From contig NC_058519.1 of assembly GCF_904849725.1 (NCBI RefSeq), positions 534,138,316 to 534,202,315 of the forward strand: a stretch of DNA of 64,000 nt, given 5' to 3'. Source of the stretch: Hordeum vulgare subsp. vulgare. Taxonomy: Eukaryota > Streptophyta > Magnoliopsida > Poales > Poaceae. The notes beneath the pieces were generated by a model. The model was not told the origin of the DNA and searched no databases. It was given only the letters and a program-made list of their open reading frames with translations. Below are positions 42,943 through 55,800 of this stretch, piece by piece (within the stretch, counting starts at the first letter, position 1; each line of letters opens with the position of its first letter). The position numbers were made by a program, and so were the translations under genes.

Positions 42943-44753
42943 TGTTGGAAATATTCCCTAGAGGCAATAATAAATTAGTTATTATTATATTTCTTTGTTC
43001 ATGATAATCGTTTATTATCCATGCTATAATTGTATTGATTGCAAACACAGTGCATGTGTGGATACATAGACAAAACACTGTCCCTAGTAAACCTCTAGTT
43101 GACTAGCTCGTTGATCAAAGATGGTCAAGGTTTCCTGACCATAGGCAAGTGTTGTCACTTGATAACGGGATCATACATTAGGAGAATCATGTGATGGACT
43201 AGACCCAAACTAATAGACGTAGCATGTTGATCGTGTCATTTTGTTGCTACTGTTTTCTGCGTGTCAAGTATTTGTTCCTATGACCATGAGATCATATAAC
43301 TCACTGACACCAGAGGAATGCTTTGTGTGTATCAAAGTCGCAACGTAACTGGGTGACTATAAAGATGCTCTACAGGTATCTCCGAAGGTGTTTGTTGAGT
43401 TAGTATGGATCAAGTCTGGGATTTGTCACTCCGTATGACGGAGAGGTATCTCGGGCCCCACTCGGTAATACAACATCACACACAAGCCTTGCAAGAAATG
43501 TGACTTAGTGTAAGTTGCGGGATCTTGTATTACGGAACGAGTAAAGATACTTGCCGGTAAACGAGATTGAAATTGGTATGCGGATACTGACGATCGAATC
43601 TCGGGCAAGTAACATACCGAAGGACAAAGGGAATGACATACGAAATTATATGAATCCTTGGCACTAAGGTTCGATCTTCGTAGAATATGTGGGATCTAAT
43701 ATGGGCATCCAGGTCCCGCTATTGGATATTGACCGAGGATTCACTCGGGTCATGTCTGCATAGTTCTCGAACCCGCAGGGTCTGCACACTTAAGGTTCGA
43801 TGTTGTTTTATGCTTATTTGAGTTATATGGTTGGTTACCGAATGTTGTTCGGAGTCCCAGATGAGATCACGGACGTCACGAGGGTTTCCGGAATGGTCCG
43901 GAAACGAAGATTGATATATAGGATGACCTCATTTGGTTACCGAAAGGTTTTCGTGCATTACCGGAAAAGTTTCGGGCCCATCGGTAGTGTACTGGGAGTG
44001 CCGGGAGGGGTGCCGGGGACCATCAGGAGGGTTGTCACGCCCCAAGGGGTCTCATGGGCTATGGGAAGAGATAAACCAGCCCCTAGTGGGCTGGAATAAG
44101 TTCCCACTAAGGACCATAAGGTTTGAGAAGGAAAAAACACAAGGTGGAAAGAGTTTCCAAGTGGGAAGGTGGAATCCTACTCCAAGTAGGATTGGAGTAG
44201 GACTCCTCCACCGCCAATTTCGGCCAAACCTTTAGGTTTTGAGGCTGCCTCCTCCCCTCCCTCCCTCCTATATATAGTGGGGCTTCAGGGCTGATTTGAG
44301 ACAACTTTTAAAAGGCAGCCCGACCACATACCTCCACGGTTTTACCTCTAGATCGCGTTTCTGCGGAGCTCGGGCGGAGCCCTGCTGAGATTAGATCACC
44401 ACCAACCTCCGAAGCACCGTCACGCTGCCGGAGAACTCATCTACCTCTCCGTCTCTCTTACTGGATCAAGAAGGACGAGATCATCGTCGAGCTATACGTG
44501 TGCTGAACGCGGAGGTGCCGTCTGTTCGGCACTAGATCGTGGGACGGATCGCGGGACGGTTCGTGGGACAGTTCACGGGGCGGATCGAGGGACGTGAAGA
44601 CGTTCCACTACATCAACCGCGTTCACTAACGCTTCTGCTGTGCGATCTACAAGGGTACATAGATCGGAAATCCCCTCTCGTAGATGGACATCACCATGAT
44701 AGGTCTTCGTGCGCGTAGGAAATTTTTTGTTTCCCATGCGACGTTCCCCAATA
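42943..44753 (+). repeat. 3' LTR of Angela-type element
   Basis: 1,811 bp. Starts TGTTGGAAATATTCCC. Its last ~180 bp are read in antisense by an accidental extension of the outer integrase frame down to 44573. Confidence 0.92.
44269..44276 (+). promoter_or_regulatory. TATA box in 3' LTR
   Basis: TATATATA. In this LTR it would drive transcription to the right, antisense to the outer element's gag-pol. Confidence 0.5.
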
Positions 44754-45650
44754 GCTGAATATTGATGTTTTATTCCCTCATCACCAAGAAACTCATCCAA
44801 GGTGTAGTTCTTGAACTCGGTGCTGTTGTCACTTCTAATCATCAAAATCTTTGCTTCATGTTGACGTTGAGCTTCAATAGCAAAGTTGATGACAGTTTGT
44901 TGAGTCTCACTCTTCCTCTTGAAGAAATATACCCAGGTGTATCTTGAGTAGTCATCAACAATCACCAAGCAGTACTTTCTGCCTCCAAGACTATCAAATG
45001 ATGGAGGACCGAAAGGATCCATATGGAGGAGCTCCAATGGCCTCTTAGTGTAAATGAGAGTCGTTGGACGATGAGCAGTTTCATGAATCTTTCCTTCAAT
45101 GCAGGCACTGCAAGCACGATCTCTAGCAAAACTCACATTTGTTAGTCCACGAATATGGTCCCCTTTGAGAAGAGTTTGCAAAGATCTCATATTGACATGA
45201 GCTAGTCGACGATGCCAAAGCCAGCCCACATCAACTTTAGCCATTAGACAAGTCGCAGTCTTAGTGGGTCGCTTTGAAAAGTTCACCACATAAAGACCAT
45301 TTTCGACATATCCAACATAGGCTACTTTAAGAGTCTTGCTCCACAAGGGGACCACAGTATCAAGATTAAAGAAAGTGGAAAAACCCATAATTGCAAGTTG
45401 ACGAACCGAAAGTAAATTGTAGGCAAGAGACTCAACAAGCATGACCTTCTCAATACATAACTCTTGAGAGATGACCACCTTACCAAATCCCAATACCTTT
45501 GACGAGGATGCATCGACGAATTGGACATGGGTGGGCATAGATGGAGAAGGATGCACATCCACCACTAAGTCCTTGCTTCCGGTCATATGATTTGTTGCCC
45601 CACTATCGAGCAACCATGACACCCCACCGGAAGCAAACTCCTGCAATAGA
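44754..45650 (-). pseudogene. Copia pol, N-terminal part: protease and integrase start
   Basis: Open frame from the gag stop to the Angela insertion. Protease LLDSGATNHMTG, GAG-pre-integrase (ESLAYNLLSVRQL), HHCC finger (WLWHRRLAHVNM, CSACIEGK), integrase aspartates in LLHMDPFGP and MIRSDNSTEF. It is separated from its catalytic Glu by the 8.6-kb insertion. The +1 offset to gag is the same as in copy 1. Past 44754 the frame runs by chance into Angela LTR sequence. Confidence 0.88.
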
Positions 45651-48159
45651 TCAAGGCTTGGTTTTAGGTACCCATTTTTGAATGGGTCCTTTAATGTTAG
45701 AGACAAGGGTCTTAGGAACCCAAATAGCCCATTCAATGGACTCATAGTAAGAACCAACAAATCTTGCATAAACATGCCCATCACCAGCACGACATAAATC
45801 ATAGGAAGGATTGAGTTTGCCGGCTGTGTTAGTAGGAATGGTTTTGCCCTTCTTGACGTTACCATCGTCCACCTTGTTCCTGTTCACCTCCTGAGTCCCT
45901 TTGCCCTCTTTGACAAATATGTCCATGAGGGTAGGGATCGTTTGTTCCTGTTCCTCCTTTTTCCTTTTGACTTGGAGGTAAGTCCAAGTCCCTCCTTTCC
46001 TACAACACCCTTTTGATTGATCAAGAGGTCGTTCAGGCTCTTGTCGCCTTCTATGCATGACACAAGGCCCTTCCCAAGTCTCTCCTTTAACTTGGCATTT
46101 TCCTCCACAAGATGTACATGCTCACAACAAGGGTTAGTTGTACAAGCATTATCAATTAACACAAAGGGAGGACAAGTAGAGATTTCCTTGGTAAGCTTTG
46201 CTTGGAGTTGATCATGAGACTCTTTCAGAGAGAAATGAACACCTTTCAAGACCTTGTGAGCCTTGTCAAGTGTGTCAAACTCCACTTTGAGTCTGTCATG
46301 GCCAACCCCAAGAGCATACTTTTCAGACTTAAGCATACGAGTAAGAAAAGTATCATGATCTAGTTTCTTTTGCATTTTAGCGCAGTCATCGTTGTATGAC
46401 TCCTCAAGAGCCAAACGTAGAGTGCGCTCCTTTTCTAGTGCAATAGATAATTCAGCAATCTCATCGGCATAGTCATGACTATGTCCCTGAAGCTCGGAGA
46501 TGGTCTCCGTATGAGACTCGATGAGGTCATTAGCCTCACCCAGTTGTTACAAGAGAGCAACAAAGTGCTTCTTGGATTCTCCCTTGATAGTGCATAGAAA
46601 TTTGTCAAGATCATGCTCATTAAGTTCCCCAACATCACTATCATCAACACAATTCAACAATGAAGGAGCAGTAGCGATGTTGGTCTTAATGATGGGGGTT
46701 ACCTGATCGATACCTTTTGCCATGAGGCACTTGGCGATGTGGTTCTCGTTGGGGTGTTGAAGAGAGACACCTTCTTGGGAGAGGGGGTGGCAATAGCAAC
46801 AGTTGCAGTTGCCACCATATCATCATCATCATCATCGGAAGGGTACTCTTCAAGGGCCACCATACCCTTTGGGTGGGGTTTCTTCACAAAGTTGTTCTTG
46901 ATTGGGAATGACTTGGTTTTGTCTTTGCGAATGAGCTTGCCCCCGTTGTCTTCCCTTTTCTCATAGGGACATTCGGCCACGAAGTAACTCACATTACCAC
47001 AGTTATAGCATGTCCTCACTCGTTGCTTGGGTTTGAACCCACTTGAGTTGTTCTTGGTGAAGGTGGGTCTTGAGTTCCTCTTGTTGCCCCAGAATTGCCT
47101 TGACACAAGAGCCATGTTCTCATGATAAGCATACTTCATGTCTTCAGGGCAGCTCTCCTCTTCCTCATCCTCTTCTTCTTCTTCAAAAGCCGATTTTGCC
47201 TTTAACGCAAGGTTGGCTGAAGTTGTCTTTGAGGGAACACGAGCAAGTGCATTGTCAGCTGTCTCGTTCATGATTGACATTGCAATGAATTCATCCAACA
47301 CCTCACTAGAAGACAAGGAGTGGAAATCTGGTCGTTCGTGAATGACAGATGACATGACTTTATTGAAAGGCATGATGGCCTTGAGAAATTTGCACTTGAC
47401 CCATGTATCATCCACATCCTTGCTCCCATGGTCCTTGAGTGCCACAGCAATAGCAATCACCCTTCGATAGAGATCCCGAGGGTCCTCGTCTTCCTTCATC
47501 ACAAACTCATCGGCCTTATCAAGTACCACTTCATACTTGGACCGTTGAATGCTTGAGGTTCCCTTGTACAACACCATAATGTGCTCCCAACAGTCCTTGG
47601 CCAAAGTGAAGGGACGCAAGTGAGGAAGATCTTCAGGTGGCACTGCGGACTGGAGAATAAACAATGCAGAGTGATTATATTGATTGTCTGCTTCGTCTCT
47701 TGGAGTGAGGTTGCTTGGGTCATGGGCTCCACAAATTTGTTGAGCTGTGATTCAAATGTGACTTAATAGAAAATACCCAGTTAGCAAAATTACCTTTTAC
47801 AAGCTTAGGAGGAGGACCAACAGGATTAAGACACGGTGTGGGAACCGGTCCTCCATAGACTAAGGGTGGTGGAACAGATGCATAAGTCCCATTCCCATCA
47901 TTTTCAGGTGGAACAGTTGCATACCTTTAGCCGTTTCCCTAAAGGAATTGGCCTCTAAATCCATGTTGGTGGGTTTAACCACCAAAGCCGGTTCGGGAGA
48001 ACTTTTAATTCCCTCAATTAACTCTTTAAGCATGGTCTTGACCTCGTTCGTCAAGGACGTCTTGAGTGCGGCAATAGCCGTAATCAAGTCGCCCCTTGTG
48101 ATGGAAGTCAAGTCCATGGCCTCGGCTTGCGCACGGGGAACTCCCTCATCATCTTCCAT
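45651..48159 (-). pseudogene. Copia gag of copy 2, several frame breaks
   Basis: Native N-terminus starts at ATG 48159 (MEDDEGVPRAQAEAMDLTSI), followed by an amphipathic region. A frameshift near 47925 is followed by a proline-rich stretch (VPPPLVYGGPVPTP) and LVKGNFANWVFSIKSH. A short deletion and stop near 47735 come next, then the UBN2 capsid region and zinc knuckle CYNCGNVSYFVAEC. Another frameshift lies near 46755, an in-frame TAA near 46547 and a further frameshift near 45935. Coiled coil and basic KGKRRNRNKR patch as in copy 1. Ends at TGA 45651-45653. Clearly inactive. Confidence 0.85.
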
Positions 48160-48195
48160 ACTCTTCGGGTGGTGAAACCCTTAATAAAGAGACGT

Positions 48196-48208
48196 GGATC
48201 AGATACCA
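48196..48208 (-). other. Primer binding site of outer Sirevirus-type Copia
   Basis: Minus strand TGGTATCTGATCC two bases inside the 5' LTR border (48211). Initiator tRNA-Met type in its first seven bases. Confidence 0.75.
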
Positions 48209-48210
48209 AT

Positions 48211-48667
48211 TGAAAGGATCGATATGGTTGACTAGAGGGGGGTGAATAGGCAACGACCACTTTTTAATTAATCTTAGCAAGTTAGGGTAAGCAACATAAG
48301 GGTTCACTAAAATGACAACAAGGAGGTGAACCTATATGATGCTAACAACAAGGATAACTAAGACAAGTAAGAGATACACAACAACAACAGCATACACAAT
48401 GTAAAGGTTAGAGATAACCACAAGTGGAAGCAATGAAGACGAGGATGTGTTACCGAAGTTCCTTCCCTTTGACAGGAAGTACGTCTCTATTGGAGCGGTG
48501 TGGAGGCACAATGCTCCCCAAATGAGCCACTAGGGCCACCGTATTCTCCTCACACCCTCACACGATGCGAGGTACCGTGATTCCACTATAGGTGCCCTTG
48601 AAGGCGGCGACCGAACCTTTACAAACAAGGTTGGGGCAAACTCCACACCATGCTTGGAGGCTCCCAA
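48211..48667 (-). repeat. 5' LTR of outer Copia, inner part
   Basis: Matches 29022-29482. Cut at 48667/48668 by the Gypsy insertion; continues at 63000. Confidence 0.9.
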
Positions 48668-51600
48668 TGTCGGGACCCCGATCCTAAGCCATAGGAATCT
48701 AGCCTGTAACCCATCGCATCCCTTTGTGGTCTCACGCACGGTTAACTCCACGGCTGCAGCCTTACCTTAGCCGGGACCGTTTGCGTCTTTTGACCACGTA
48801 TGCGATAGTATCGCTAGCAATCCAATGTCAAAGAACCCGGATCGACATGTCTAGTCATAAACCAAAGTGGCAGTACCGCACAAGGACAGGCATACATGAC
48901 CCAACAAAGCAGGTGTCGGTCATCGGCGAATGTAGACGAGTCGTAGCAAGCTACAAGGACTCCATTACATCGCGTGACATTTCCCCAAAGGGGACAGACA
49001 CAGCAGCTAAGAAGGACACATGCCGGTCAACCAATGTGTCTGGAGCAGTAGCGAACTACCAGGGCTCGTTGGACCACAAAGGGGCATTTCCTTGTAAGGA
49101 GTGCTACTAAAGTTCACGACTAGGTAATCGAACCCCATACATATCAAGTACGACACACGTACGCATGGCATACCGATATGTATAGATACATCGGTGGCAT
49201 CACAACATAACCATAAACATACAAGCTTTATTTAAGAGGCTCGGAAGAGCCACACACATAATATTACACATTAAGGGTCTCACGACCCATAATAGCAGTC
49301 ATACAATACAAGCCAGCGGAAGAGTTATAAACTGTCTGGGTATAGACAGGGCAACTAGTAGGCACGTGGCCTGACTATACTACAGAGCCGACGTAGGGCC
49401 AGATCGTAGCTGGGACACTAGCTACTCGTCGTCGTCGATGCCTACGAAGAACCCTCCGTTAGGGTCATTAGCAACCTCTGCAACATTTATTAAGCAAACA
49501 TGAGTACGAAGGTACTCAGCAAGACTTTAGGAGAACTAACTACTCATGCAAGGTATGAAAAGGTATTGTGGGGTTTCAGGCGGAAAGCCAGCATTTGACT
49601 CGTGGCTAGACAACTTGCATTCTGAAATTAGTTTTGACAACTTGATTTCTCGCACACGAGTCCACTAACACCACAACAATACACTATCGTGGAATCATTC
49701 CGTCTCCATACGGAAATGCCGTCCAGGACACTCACGCTTATCTTGACAAATTTTATGAGTAGCCATTGAAGTTATCTATGAACAACATATGTCTCCAAGT
49801 AGTCCATATCCGCGGACGCGGCTATTCGAATAGATCATAACCCTGCAGGGGTGTACTTCGTCACACACGCTCCCGCCACTTATCGCCATGTGCACGTCAT
49901 GCACCTCGGCAACCTTCAAGTGGAAGCCCAGCGAGGGAGTCGGCCACGACCGTTAACCACACTAGTACCTAGTCCAGGTTTATCGCCTATCTGAGAGTAA
50001 CCCGTATGGAAGTCCAGCCGAGGTTTCCGCCACGGCCTCAAACGATGTGCGGAGGGTTCCCAAGCCCACCATCCGGGTGCCACTTGGTACACTGTGCCAC
50101 TGCCTACCGCATCACGGTCCACCTCTCAGGTCAGCACCATGCACGGCCTCCAGCATTACTATAAACACCAGAAACTACTTGCAACTCCTGGACCGAGTAC
50201 TACGCGATTAAAAGGCCAAGCGGGGTCATATTTCAGGGCCCAGCATGTGGTAGTATCTAGTCTTGGATTACATACACGGAACTCAGTTCCTAAGGACGGT
50301 TCCAATGAAACAACCCGCCATGTACTCCTACACAGCCTTTCACCGGTACCTTTACCAAATCAAGTTCAACACACAACCTTTGCTCACCGAACACATTCCA
50401 CATTTCTGTTCATCTCCCAGATGACAGACCATACACAACTCTAAGCATAGCATGCATAGCAGGATAAGGCACATCATAGCTCAAGCAACTACCAGGTATG
50501 CTAGGTTGCAAGGTTCGGCTATTTACCGTGACAAGGTTAAGTCATGCAAAGGAAGTGGGTCCAACTATCGTGGCAAAAGCAGTTGAAGCATTTGATCCTA
50601 ATGCAATGAATAGGTGCAGGAGCAAGAACATAGGAGTTATCGGGATGATCAAAAGGGTTGCTTGCCTTGTTGCTCAGAGGAGGAACGATATCCGTCAGAC
50701 GGATATTCGGTGGAATCCGGGGGTGCGGAGCCTACCGAAATGAATGGCAACATTCAATAACAATCATATGCACTCAAAATGATGAATGAGCATGGCATGA
50801 GAATGCAAGGTGATAAGTTATTATTTTCAACATGTAATAGGTTTAGAGTTGATTTGAATCACATTCGAATAGCAATTCAGACGGGTATTCTCGGATACCG
50901 GTTTAATTGATTCGACCTGATGCTCGGTTCATCTTGATGTTAACATGCATGAATTGTCATGTTATGATACTGATTTGTACTTAGGGCAGTGTGTGATCAT
51001 TGCATATATAATGAAATTTGAATTTTTTTGCAAATTCCATTTATAAGGTGATTAAAAGGATTGAATTATTCTTTATTTCACAATTTAGGGTTCTGTAACT
51101 TTTTCAAACATAGTTGAAAATAGCATAATCATAATCCTTGAATTTTTCTGATACTTTTTCATATATAAATTATTTTCACTGGAGTTACAGATTAATTTCT
51201 ATGATTTTTACAAATTTTAGCAATTTCCTAAATTAGTTTTAAACTGGAAATTCTATTTATTGCATCAGGCTGACGTCAGCAGGTCAGCCGACCTGTGCAG
51301 GTCAAACCTGACAGGGGGCCCCCACTGGTCAGCCTCTCTGGGACTAATCCCGCGCTGACCAGCCCCTAATTGGGGTTTGACTAGGCGTGGGGCCCTCTGG
51401 CAGCGACTGAGGGGAGGGCGATTACGCCCTAATGGTCGGCCACGTCGACGGCCACCGGAGGGTGGTCGCCGGCGACCAGACCCGCGGCGGAGGGCTCGCC
51501 GGAGGCGACCTAGACGGCGCTGCACAGCACCAAAACGCACGCGGTTTGCAGCTACAACATGCTCGCGAAGTGGCCCATCTGGCAGGACCATCTGGGGAGG

Positions 51601-52827
51601 CTAGGGTCGCCGGAAGAGGCGTCGGCGACGAGCCGGAGCGGCGACCGAAGCTCGGGCGTCATCGGGAGCTTTGAATCAGAGGGATCTACGCTCGGTTCTT
51701 AGCTGCTACGGCATCTACGCGTCGTCCTGGAGCTGCTGGTGCCCTCGGAAGGACGAGCTGATCATCGGAGGGCTACCGACGACGAGCGGCAGCGGCGGTC
51801 CTCGTCGGGCTCCGGTGAAACTAGGGCTAGAGGAGGGGATCGAGGGGGAAAACTTAGGGGAAACGACCGCATGCTCACGGGGAGTGCAGAGCAGAGCTTA
51901 GACGGCTCGGGGAAGGCCTGGGGGCGACGAATCGACGGGAGAGGTCCGGCGGTCGGAGGTGGAAGATGACAGCGTTGCGGGCGTTGCAGGGCTCGAGGAA
52001 GCTTCGGCTTCTGCAGAGACGACCAGGGCGACGAGGCGGAGCTAATGGCGTGCTCTGGGAGGGGATCCTATGGCCAGGGGCACGGGCAGCTCGAGCTCGA
52101 GCTCGGCTCTAATGGCGGCAGCAAGGAGGGGGAGGAGATCCGGGCGGAGGAGGAGAACCGAGGCGGGGAATGGATAGGGGAGGCTGTGGGGAGCTTATCC
52201 CCATCGTCGCCAGCGCGAGGCGGCGGCCAGGCAGGCACGCAAGTGCGTGGCCGCACCGGAGGAGGCGGCGGCCACCTCCTGCTGCCTACTGGCGCGAGGG
52301 AGGGGACGAGCGGGGAGATGGGCCGGGCCAGGCTTGGGCGACAGGTATGTTTTTTTCCCATTTTCTCTGTTTTTTTGTTTTTCTGTTTTGCTAATTATTG
52401 TATTGCTAATTAATTCAGCTCCAAAAAAAAAGTAAAAACTATTTTAGACCTCCTGAAATATTTGTTATAATATCCCCACTCATTTCCAAGGTTTTCAACA
52501 TTTTTGGAAAATTATAGTTTCTGATTTCAATTTTTAAATTTGAAACCAGTGGCTTTTGCATTTATTTAAAATGCTTAAAGTGTCAAGAAAATAGTTTTCT
52601 CCAATGCTCATTTACTTTCATGATTTATCAGAAAGTTTGAACATTTCTTGAGGCCATTTTGGGTTCATTGATTTTGAACTAGTTTGAGATTTCCTTTAAT
52701 TGAAATGGTGGCTAGGGTTTTGAGTTTTTCCTTTGCCACTTTGTTGTTTTTGTTGAAACTTCTTAGATGCAAATGCAAAGAAGACATGAGCACAATGCTA
52801 TCTTGCTTAAGGGTTAGGGATGTGACA
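48668..52827 (-). repeat. 3' LTR of Gypsy (4,160 bp)
   Basis: Direct repeat of 58835-62994. Has a GC-rich core (about 51270-52350) between AT-rich blocks. Short open frames on either strand inside the GC-rich part are not considered genes. Confidence 0.94.
51269..51280. promoter_or_regulatory. Perfect palindrome GCTGACGTCAGC in 3' LTR
   Basis: 12-bp palindrome with a TGACGTCA core, the type of site bound by plant bZIP (TGA/as-1-like) factors. Conserved in the 5' LTR at 61437-61448. Binding is inferred only. Confidence 0.4.
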
Positions 52828-55800
52828 ACTCACCCCCACTCAAAAGAATCTCGTCCCGAGATTTAGAAGTCGTCGGGAATAACGCAGGATATTCAAGTCG
52901 GAGACGATCCTCTCTTTCCCAAGTTGCCTCCTTTTCAAAATGATTTGACCATTGAGCTTTAAGAAACTTGAGGTTTCGACGTCGAGTGGTACGCTCAGCT
53001 TGATCAAGAATACGCACGGGGTATTCTCGGTAAGAAAGGTTATCTTGTAGATCAAGCGTTTCGTGGTCCACTTCACGGATAGGATCCGAAAAGCAACGCG
53101 TGAGTTGCGAGACGTGGAAAACATCATGAACCTTGGAAAGATGCGGAGGAAGTTCCAACTGGTAGGCAACTTCTCCTCGTTTGGCAAGAATGCGAAAAGG
53201 ACCAATGTAACGAGGAGCCAACTTTCCCTTGATACCGAAACGATGGGTACCCTTCAAAGGTGTAACCCGAAGGTAAGCCTTCTCGTCAACTTCAAAGGTC
53301 ACAGCCTTATGATGACGATCATATTGGCTCTTTTGACGAGACTGGGCTGTTTTCAACTTTTCACGAATAATGCAAACCTGCTCTTCAGCATCCTGGATCA
53401 TATCCGGGCCAAAGACTTGCCTCTCTCCGGTTTCTGACCAATTAAGAGAGGTTCGACATCTTCGTCCATAGAGAACTTCAAAAGGGGCTTTGCCCAAGCT
53501 TGATTGATAACTATTGTTATAAGCGAATTCAGCGAATGGAAGGCATTTCTCCCAATTCATACCGAACGAAATAACACAGGCTCGGAGCATATCTTCTAAG
53601 ATTTGATTCACTCTTTCTACTTGACCACTTGATTGAGGATGGAAAGCAGTGCTAAAATATAAGTGAGTCCCCATGGCATTCTGAAAACTTTCCCAGAAGC
53701 GAGAAGTAAAGATACTTCCATGGTCCGAGTTAATTTCCAGGGGAACACCATGAAGAGACACTATTCGAGAGATATATAACTCTGCTAGCTCGCTAGCTGT
53801 TATACTCTCACGAACAGGAAGAAAATGAGCCACTTTGGAAAGACGGTCAATGACCACAAAGATAACATTATTTCCTTTCTTGGTCTTGGGAAATCCGGTA
53901 ATGAAATCCATGCTAACTTTATCCCATTTCCATTCAGGAATAGCTAAAGGTTGAAGGGTGCCAGCAGGCCTTTGATGTTCTGCCTTAACTCGGCGACAAA
54001 CGTCGCAGTTAGCAACGAACTCAGCAATTTCTCTCTTCATCCTAGTCCACCAGAACCTCTGGCGTAGGTCCTGATACATCTTAGTACTACCGGGATGAAT
54101 GGTGAGAGGAGAATCATGAGCCTCCTTAAGGATTAACTGCCTTAGATGTGGGTTCTTAGGAACCACTAAACGATTCTGGAAGAACACAACACCTTGATCA
54201 TTCATGGAAAATTCTTTAGCGTTTCCGCTAAAAATATTCTCCTTGATCCGTGATATACCCTTGTCACGCTTTTGGCCAGTTATAATTTGATCCTTAAGAG
54301 TAGGCTTCGCCACCAGGGTAGAAAGGAATCCTTGAGGAACAATATGAAGATTCAACTTCCGAAAGTCCTCATGGAGATGTGGTTGACCTTGTTGTAGCAT
54401 CAAGTTGTTACAATAAGATTTACGACTTAGTGCATCGGCCATAACATTGGCCTTCCCCGGGGTGTATGTTATCCCTAAGTCGTAATCCGAGATCAACTCA
54501 ACCCACCGTCTTTGCCTGAGATTCAAATCCGGCTGGGTGAAGATATACTTCAGACTTTGGTGATCAGTGAATATTTCGCAACGATTACCCAAAAGGTAAT
54601 GTCGCCAGGTTTTTAGTGCATGGACCACAGCTGCAAGCTCAAGGTCATGTGTGGGCTAATTATCCTCATGTGGACGCAACTGTCGAGATGCGTATGCGAT
54701 CACATGACGATCTTGCATGAGAATGCAACCTAATCCTTGTCGCGAGGCGTCGCAATAGATAACAAAGTCCTTAGAAAAATCTGGTGGTAGCAACACAGGT
54801 CCGGAAGTCAGGCGTCTTTTCAGTTCCTGAAAACTATGCTCACACTGTGGTGTCCACTCGAACTTTTTATCCTTCTTGAGGAGTTCAGTTAGAGGCTTTG
54901 CAACCTTGGAGAAATTCTCGACAAAGCGGCGACAATAGCTCGCTAGACCAAGAAAACTCCTAACTTGCTTAACCGATTCAGGTTGAGTCCAATCAAGGAC
55001 AGCTTGAACTCTCTCGGGATTGACAGTAATACCCTTACCAGAGATTACGTGGCCTAGATAGGTCACTTCTGGTAACCAGAATTCACATTTTGAAAATTTG
55101 GCATAAAGGCGATGCTCTCGAAGTTTCATCAATACCAGCCTTAGATGCTCGGCATGTTCTTGTTCATTCTTTGAGTAGATGAGAATATCATCGAGGTATA
55201 CTACGACGAATTTATCCAAATACTCCATAAAGATTGAATTCATCAGCCGAGAGAAGGTGGCTGGGGCATTGGTTAAACCTAAGGACATAACAGTGTACTC
55301 ATATTGGCCATAACGAGTAACAAAAGCCGTTTTTGGAATGTCCCCGTTCTTAATCTTGATTTGATGGTATCCCAACCTCAAATCCATTTTGGAGAAGACT
55401 GAGGATCCAGCGAGCTGATCGTACAGGTCGTTGATCCCGGGGAGCGGATACTTGTTCTTAATGGTGACCAGATTAACTGGTCGGTAATCTACAACCATCC
55501 GATCCGTTCCGTCTTTCTTCTTGACGAAGAGGACGGGACAAGCCCAAGGAGAAGAGCTAGGACGAATGAAACCCTTGCTCAAGGCCTCATCTAATTGCTT
55601 CTTAAGTTCGGCTAGCTCTAGGGGTGCCATCTTATAAGGTCTTCTGGCTATTGGGACAGTTCCCGGAACAAGATCTATCACAAACTCTACATCTCTGTCA
55701 GGTGGAATTCCTGGCAGTTCCTCTAGAAAAACATCCGGGAAGTCACGGACTACCGGAATGTCTTCAAGTTCCGGAAGAGGGTTGGCATTTAAGGAATAGA

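Larger units (their letters stand above)
36151..44753 (+). mobile_element. Angela-type Copia retrotransposon inserted in the outer integrase gene
   Basis: 8,603 bp on the plus strand. LTRs 36151-37959 and 42943-44753, PBS 37961-37973, PPT 42930-42942. Termini TATTGG...CCAATA (left) and TGTTGG...CCAATA (right). Target duplication GGTGA (36146-36150) and GCTGA (44754-44758), one mismatch. Removing the element with one target copy brings the two parts of the outer integrase into one frame. The gag-pol interior is heavily decayed, although LTR differences are only a few percent by eye. Confidence 0.93.

Noticed and set aside
44573..44753. C-terminal extension of the outer integrase frame
   Set aside because: This is chance readthrough into Angela LTR sequence, not part of the protein.
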